Assembly (NCBI GenBank): GCA_964389805.1
Contig: CAYMFU010000297.1
Location: 1-9,355, forward strand
DNA: 9,355 nt
Source: JAGTVG01 sp964389805
Lineage (GTDB): Bacteria; Bacteroidota; Bacteroidia; Cytophagales; Cyclobacteriaceae
Direction: 5' to 3'
Shown here piece after piece: positions 6,782 through 9,355 of this stretch; the first letter of the stretch is position 1; each line of letters starts with the position of its first letter. The notes under the pieces were generated by a model. It made no database searches. It saw nothing but the letters and a program-made list of their open reading frames with translations, and was not told the DNA's origin. The position numbers and the translations under genes were made by a program.

Positions 6782-7750
6782 CTAGTGATCAATATTTCGC
6801 TGCCTGACAGCTTCGAACAATACTATCCCTGTGCTGACCGAGACATTCATTGAATCTACTATTCCTTTCATAGGAATTATGATATTCTGATCAGATTGTT
6901 TTAACCATGAATCAGACAATCCGGTAGCTTCAGTACCCATTACTATGGCTGAAGGAACAGAGTAATCGATATCAGTATATGGCTTTGAAACCGTCAGGGC
7001 TGTACAATAGATCTTGATTTTATTTATTTTCAACCAGTTTATAACAGATTCCGACTCACTTACGCCCACCTGTGTCGAAAACACAGCCCCCAGACTGGAC
7101 CGGATAACATTTGGATTATATACATCGGTTCTGGTATCGCTGATGATCAATGCATCGATGCCAGCTGCATCTGCAGTTCTCAATATAGCTCCAAGATTGC
7201 CGGGCTTTTCCACGGCATCGATTACAAGAATTAATGGATTATCAGACAGTTTGATCTCATTCAGATCATGATTTTTGGGTAGGGCCCAACCAATGACACC
7301 CTCTGTAGTGTCCCGGTAAGCCATATGTGCATATACTTTAGGGCTCACATAATCTATTTCACAGGTATCCTGGATCAGGCTTAAAAGTGGCTCAGAGCCG
7401 TGGTGTTTTAGGTCGGATTCAGAGCCGTGGTTTTTTAAGTCGGATTCAGAGCCGTGGTGTTTTAAGTCGCGCTCAGCATTTTGGTGCTTTGATCTTGATA
7501 TAGAATTGGGAGTTTCCAGGTCCCCCTCAAAAGTTGGAAATTTCCTCCCTCCTTCATACAATTCCCTGCAAATGAAGATTCTTTCAAAAGTATATCCGGC
7601 CTGGATCGCCCGGGTAACTTCCTTTTGCCCTTCCACAAGAAACAAATTCTGCTTTTTTCGCTCCCTGGGCTTTTGTAGCATGATTGTATTCTTCACCTTC
7701 TGGTTCCGGGTGCTGGCAATTGTCTCTAAAGAATGTAGGTTTTGGTCCAT
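6782..7750 (-). CDS. SpoU/TrmH-family RNA 2'-O-methyltransferase with repeat-bearing linker
   Basis: The product is a 322-residue SAM-dependent SPOUT-class enzyme that methylates ribose 2'-OH of rRNA or tRNA in the cytoplasm. The N-terminal substrate-binding domain is recognisable (I-A-S-T-R-N-Q-K-V-K; L-F-L-V-E-G, residues 11-41; Y-V-S-P-K-V-Y, 134-140). The catalytic SPOUT domain shows all three motifs: motif 1, E-K-P-G-N-L-G-A-I-L-R-T-A-D (181-194, Arg191); motif 2, M-G-T-E-A-T-G-L-S (271-279); and motif 3, I-I-P-M-K-G...S-M-N-V-S-V-S-T-G (291-308), ending in the usual E-A-V-R-Q-R. The oddity is residues about 66-125, an insertion in a loop of the N-terminal domain made largely of 9-residue repeats, which explains a length above the roughly 250-270 usual for the family. 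The exact target nucleotide cannot be read from sequence. It is a single-gene unit, convergent with the oxidoreductase and divergent from the ATPase. Confidence 0.92.
   Translation of the reverse strand: MDQNLHSLETIASTRNQKVKNTIMLQKPRERKKQNLFLVEGQKEVTRAIQAGYTFERIFICRELYEGGRKFPTFEGDLETPNSISRSKHQNAERDLKHHGSESDLKNHGSESDLKHHGSEPLLSLIQDTCEIDYVSPKVYAHMAYRDTTEGVIGWALPKNHDLNEIKLSDNPLILVIDAVEKPGNLGAILRTADAAGIDALIISDTRTDVYNPNVIRSSLGAVFSTQVGVSESESVINWLKINKIKIYCTALTVSKPYTDIDYSVPSAIVMGTEATGLSDSWLKQSDQNIIIPMKGIVDSMNVSVSTGIVLFEAVRQRNIDH
7392..7499 (-). repeat. Four tandem 27-nt in-frame repeats inside the methyltransferase gene
   Basis: The units 7392-7418, 7419-7445 and 7446-7472 differ by 2 to 4 bases each. 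A fourth, 7473-7499, is degenerate (16 of 27 positions match the consensus). They encode S-D-L-K-H-H-G-S-E, S-D-L-K-N-H-G-S-E, R-D-L-K-H-H-G-S-E and S-R-S-K-H-Q-N-A-E (residues 120 back to 85). The period is a multiple of three, so copy number can change without breaking the frame. There are no spacers, so it is not a CRISPR array. Confidence 0.95.
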
Positions 7751-7925
7751 ACTTTAAAAATAAGAAATAAAGTGAACCTTCAAGGAATAAATTAGAATAT
7801 TAAACTGGGTGGATCGGTAATTACAGAATACATTTAATATAAACTGAACCAAGTATTATAATAAAAACAGAATGTAGAATGTATCATATTCATGTATTTA
7901 AAAGCATATCGCCCTCACGCAGCCC

Positions 7926-8008
7926 TGACTATGTTACAATTTATATCATTTTTTGACTTGACTTTATTACAAATAATGTATTTATTTACCTTGACTTTAT
8001 TACAAATA
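7926..8008 (+). repeat. Three direct repeats at exact 33-bp spacing upstream of the ATPase
   Basis: The sequence CTTGACTTTATTACAAATA occurs identically at 7957-7975 and 7990-8008. A diverged copy, TGACTATGTTACAATTTA, begins at 7926, matching 14 of 18 positions. The TGACT cores fall at 7926, 7959 and 7992, so the period is exactly 33 bp, about three helical turns; successive copies face the same side of the DNA. The array ends 52 bases before the ATPase start, as expected for a cooperative operator. Confidence 0.8.
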
Positions 8009-8019
8009 TTTAGTATAAT
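7991..8019 (+). promoter_or_regulatory. Sigma70-like promoter TTGACT-N17-TATAAT
   Basis: TTGACT (7991-7996) and TATAAT (8014-8019) are separated by exactly 17 bases, one mismatch from the enterobacterial consensus. The -35 box is part of the third 33-bp repeat, so a protein binding the repeats would compete with or assist RNA polymerase. The ATPase ATG is 41 bases past the -10 box. The layout differs from the TTTG/TAnnTTTG promoters expected in this phylum. Confidence 0.55.
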
Positions 8020-8060
8020 TACTTAGTTTTATAAACCGAAGCTTCTTAAATACAGACACT

Positions 8061-9355
8061 ATGATCTTTAAGAGACATGCTTTGATGCATTTACAGGAAT
8101 GGAAAAAGAATCCAGCTTCTAAGCCCTTAGTACTGCGTGGAGCCAGACAAGTAGGAAAAACAACTCTTATCAGGGAATTTTCGAAATCATATAAAAACCG
8201 CATATTACTTAATCTTGAAAAGCCACCTGACAAGGCTTTCTTTGAGAACTATAATGAACCAAAAATTATCCTGGAGTCTATTTTTTTAACGAGAAACTTA
8301 TCTTTTTCTAATCTCAACAATACCTTATTATTTATCGACGAGATCCAGGAATCTCCAGGCGCAATTCAAATGTTGAGATATTTTCATGAAGAATATCCAA
8401 GTCTGCATGTTATTGCAGCTGGATCGTTGCTTGAGTTTTCTATAAAGAAGATAAAAAGCTTTCCTGTTGGAAGGATTGAGTACCTGTATCTTCATCCTTT
8501 AAATTTTCACGAGTATCTTGAAGCCATAGGTCAACAAGAAGCTGCTAATTATTTGAATAAAGTACCTAATGATACATATGTCTATAATACCCTCAAAAAT
8601 TTATTCAATCAGTATGCCATAATTGGAGGGATGCCAGAAGTTATAAAAACATATATCGAAAAAGGAAGCATTACCGAATTACCCAGAATTTATGAAAGTA
8701 TTTGGACTACATATAAACATGATGTAATTAAGTATTCTTCCAACGAAACTGAACGAAAAGTAATTAAGCACATAATGTCTACTGCGCATTTGTATATTGA
8801 TCAAAGAATTAAATATCAGAATTTTGGAAAGTCACATTATAGATCTAGAGAAGTAGGTGAAGCTATTAGGAATTTAAACGATGCTAAAGTTATTCAACTT
8901 ATTCACCCAACAACTGATGTAGAGATCCCTTTGAAACCAGATATTAGAAAGTCACCGCGATTACAATTTCTCGATACAGGAATTGTCAATTATGAACTTG
9001 GAATTCAAGCTGAAATGCCATCATTCGAGGACCTGAATTACGCTTATAAAGGTGCTATAATACCTCATTTAATAACCCAGGAATTAATTTCTTTAAATTT
9101 CTTAAAAGATAAAAAACCATATTTCTGGATACGGGAGAAAAAACAATCCAGCGCTGAAATCGATTTAGTATTCGATTTTGAAGGAAAAGTAATTCCAATT
9201 GAGATTAAATCAGGAAAAGCAGGGACATTGAAATCCCTTCATCAGTTTATTGATCGAAGTAATCACCCTTATGCAATCAGAATGTATGCTGGGGATTTTG
9301 TCGTTCAAAAAGCTAAAACACCAAATGGTGTTCCCTATTTACTAATGAATCTACC
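8061..9355 (+). CDS. AAA_14/DUF4143-type ATPase, C-terminus just cut by window edge
   Basis: An open frame of 431 codons runs off the right edge. The N-terminal P-loop ATPase domain has Walker A G-A-R-Q-V-G-K-T-T (27-35), Walker B L-L-F-I-D-E (89-94) and the sensor-like A-A-G-S-L-L-E-F (119-126). Middle helices (about 180-310) carry the family's G-G-M-P-E-V (189-194) and the L-D-T-G (304-307) motifs. The C-terminal DUF4143 part shows a PD-(D/E)XK nuclease-like core: Glu341, A-E-I-D-L (365-369) and I-P-I-E-I-K-S-G-K (378-386). These proteins are widespread, lineage-expanded and of uncertain function; they are usually single genes. The length is already typical, so only a few codons should be missing. 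By eye the gene is richer in A/T than the other genes here, suggesting recent arrival. The start at 8061 (MIFKRHALMHL) fits the family and the promoter. Confidence 0.92.
   Translation, partial: MIFKRHALMHLQEWKKNPASKPLVLRGARQVGKTTLIREFSKSYKNRILLNLEKPPDKAFFENYNEPKIILESIFLTRNLSFSNLNNTLLFIDEIQESPGAIQMLRYFHEEYPSLHVIAAGSLLEFSIKKIKSFPVGRIEYLYLHPLNFHEYLEAIGQQEAANYLNKVPNDTYVYNTLKNLFNQYAIIGGMPEVIKTYIEKGSITELPRIYESIWTTYKHDVIKYSSNETERKVIKHIMSTAHLYIDQRIKYQNFGKSHYRSREVGEAIRNLNDAKVIQLIHPTTDVEIPLKPDIRKSPRLQFLDTGIVNYELGIQAEMPSFEDLNYAYKGAIIPHLITQELISLNFLKDKKPYFWIREKKQSSAEIDLVFDFEGKVIPIEIKSGKAGTLKSLHQFIDRSNHPYAIRMYAGDFVVQKAKTPNGVPYLLMNL

Larger units (their letters stand above)
7751..8060. other. A/T-rich divergent intergenic region
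   Basis: These 310 bases lie between the methyltransferase start and the ATPase start. I find no protein-coding or structural RNA gene. The left part (7751-7925) is A/T-rich, with short imperfect repeats such as AGAATGTAGAATGTA near 7870, and presumably holds the methyltransferase promoter, which I cannot place. The right part contains the 33-bp-spaced repeats and the sigma70-like promoter listed separately. Confidence 0.6.

Noticed and set aside
7392..7499. CRISPR-like array
   Set aside because: The 27-nt units are directly adjacent without spacers and are translated in frame inside a conserved enzyme.
7014..7757. Plus-strand frames (7014-7271 and 7506-7757) opposite the methyltransferase
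   Set aside because: They are antisense shadows of a gene with all three SPOUT motifs.
7926..8024. CRISPR or transposon-end interpretation of the 33-bp repeats
   Set aside because: The interval between repeats is only about 14 bases and A/T-rich, there is no cas gene or transposase nearby, and the repeats are direct rather than inverted at the two ends of an element.
8000..8233. 77-codon minus-strand frame at the start of the ATPase
   Set aside because: It is antisense to the Walker A region and the operator array, with no independent support.

Overview
The window looks like a chromosomal segment of a member of the Bacteroidota. The evidence is as follows. A Bacteroidota-type -7 element (TAnnTTTG, here TACATTTG) lies upstream of one gene. 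Start codons sit in A/T-rich leaders with no clear Shine-Dalgarno sequence. A FadL/OmpP1-type porin is coupled to a GDSL lipoprotein. A Tat-exported Gfo/Idh/MocA oxidoreductase sits next to an exported (alpha/alpha)6-barrel glycosidase-like protein. The species cannot be fixed from the sequence alone.

Layout, left to right. Positions 1-3146 hold three minus-strand genes: a nitrilase-superfamily amidohydrolase (3146 to 2196), a FadL-type outer-membrane protein (1943 to 645) and, 14 bases downstream of it, an SGNH/GDSL lipoprotein cut by the left window edge (630 to 1). The last two are almost certainly co-transcribed and suggest uptake and hydrolysis of a hydrophobic or acylated substrate. Reading the other way are a small four-helix membrane protein of unknown function (3266-3673), a secreted six-hairpin glycosidase-like protein (3844-5136) and a Tat-signal Gfo/Idh/MocA oxidoreductase (5296-6606). 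That last gene ends in a strong intrinsic terminator (6630-6662). The glycosidase and oxidoreductase are in the same orientation but each appears to have its own upstream control region. A joint role in extracytoplasmic carbohydrate processing is an inference.

A minus-strand SpoU/TrmH-family RNA 2'-O-methyltransferase (7750 to 6782) converges on that terminator. Its linker carries an in-frame 27-nt (9-residue) tandem repeat. A 310-base A/T-rich intergenic region (7751-8060) then separates it from a plus-strand AAA_14/DUF4143 ATPase (8061 to the right edge, probably only a few codons short of complete). Just upstream of the ATPase are three direct repeats with an exact 33-bp period. The last overlaps a near-consensus sigma70-type promoter, TTGACT-N17-TATAAT, which is unusual for this phylum.

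The best candidates for something undescribed are the 33-bp-phased repeat/promoter array of the ATPase and the coding minisatellite in the methyltransferase. I see no complete new multi-gene system, CRISPR array, transposase, rRNA or tRNA.
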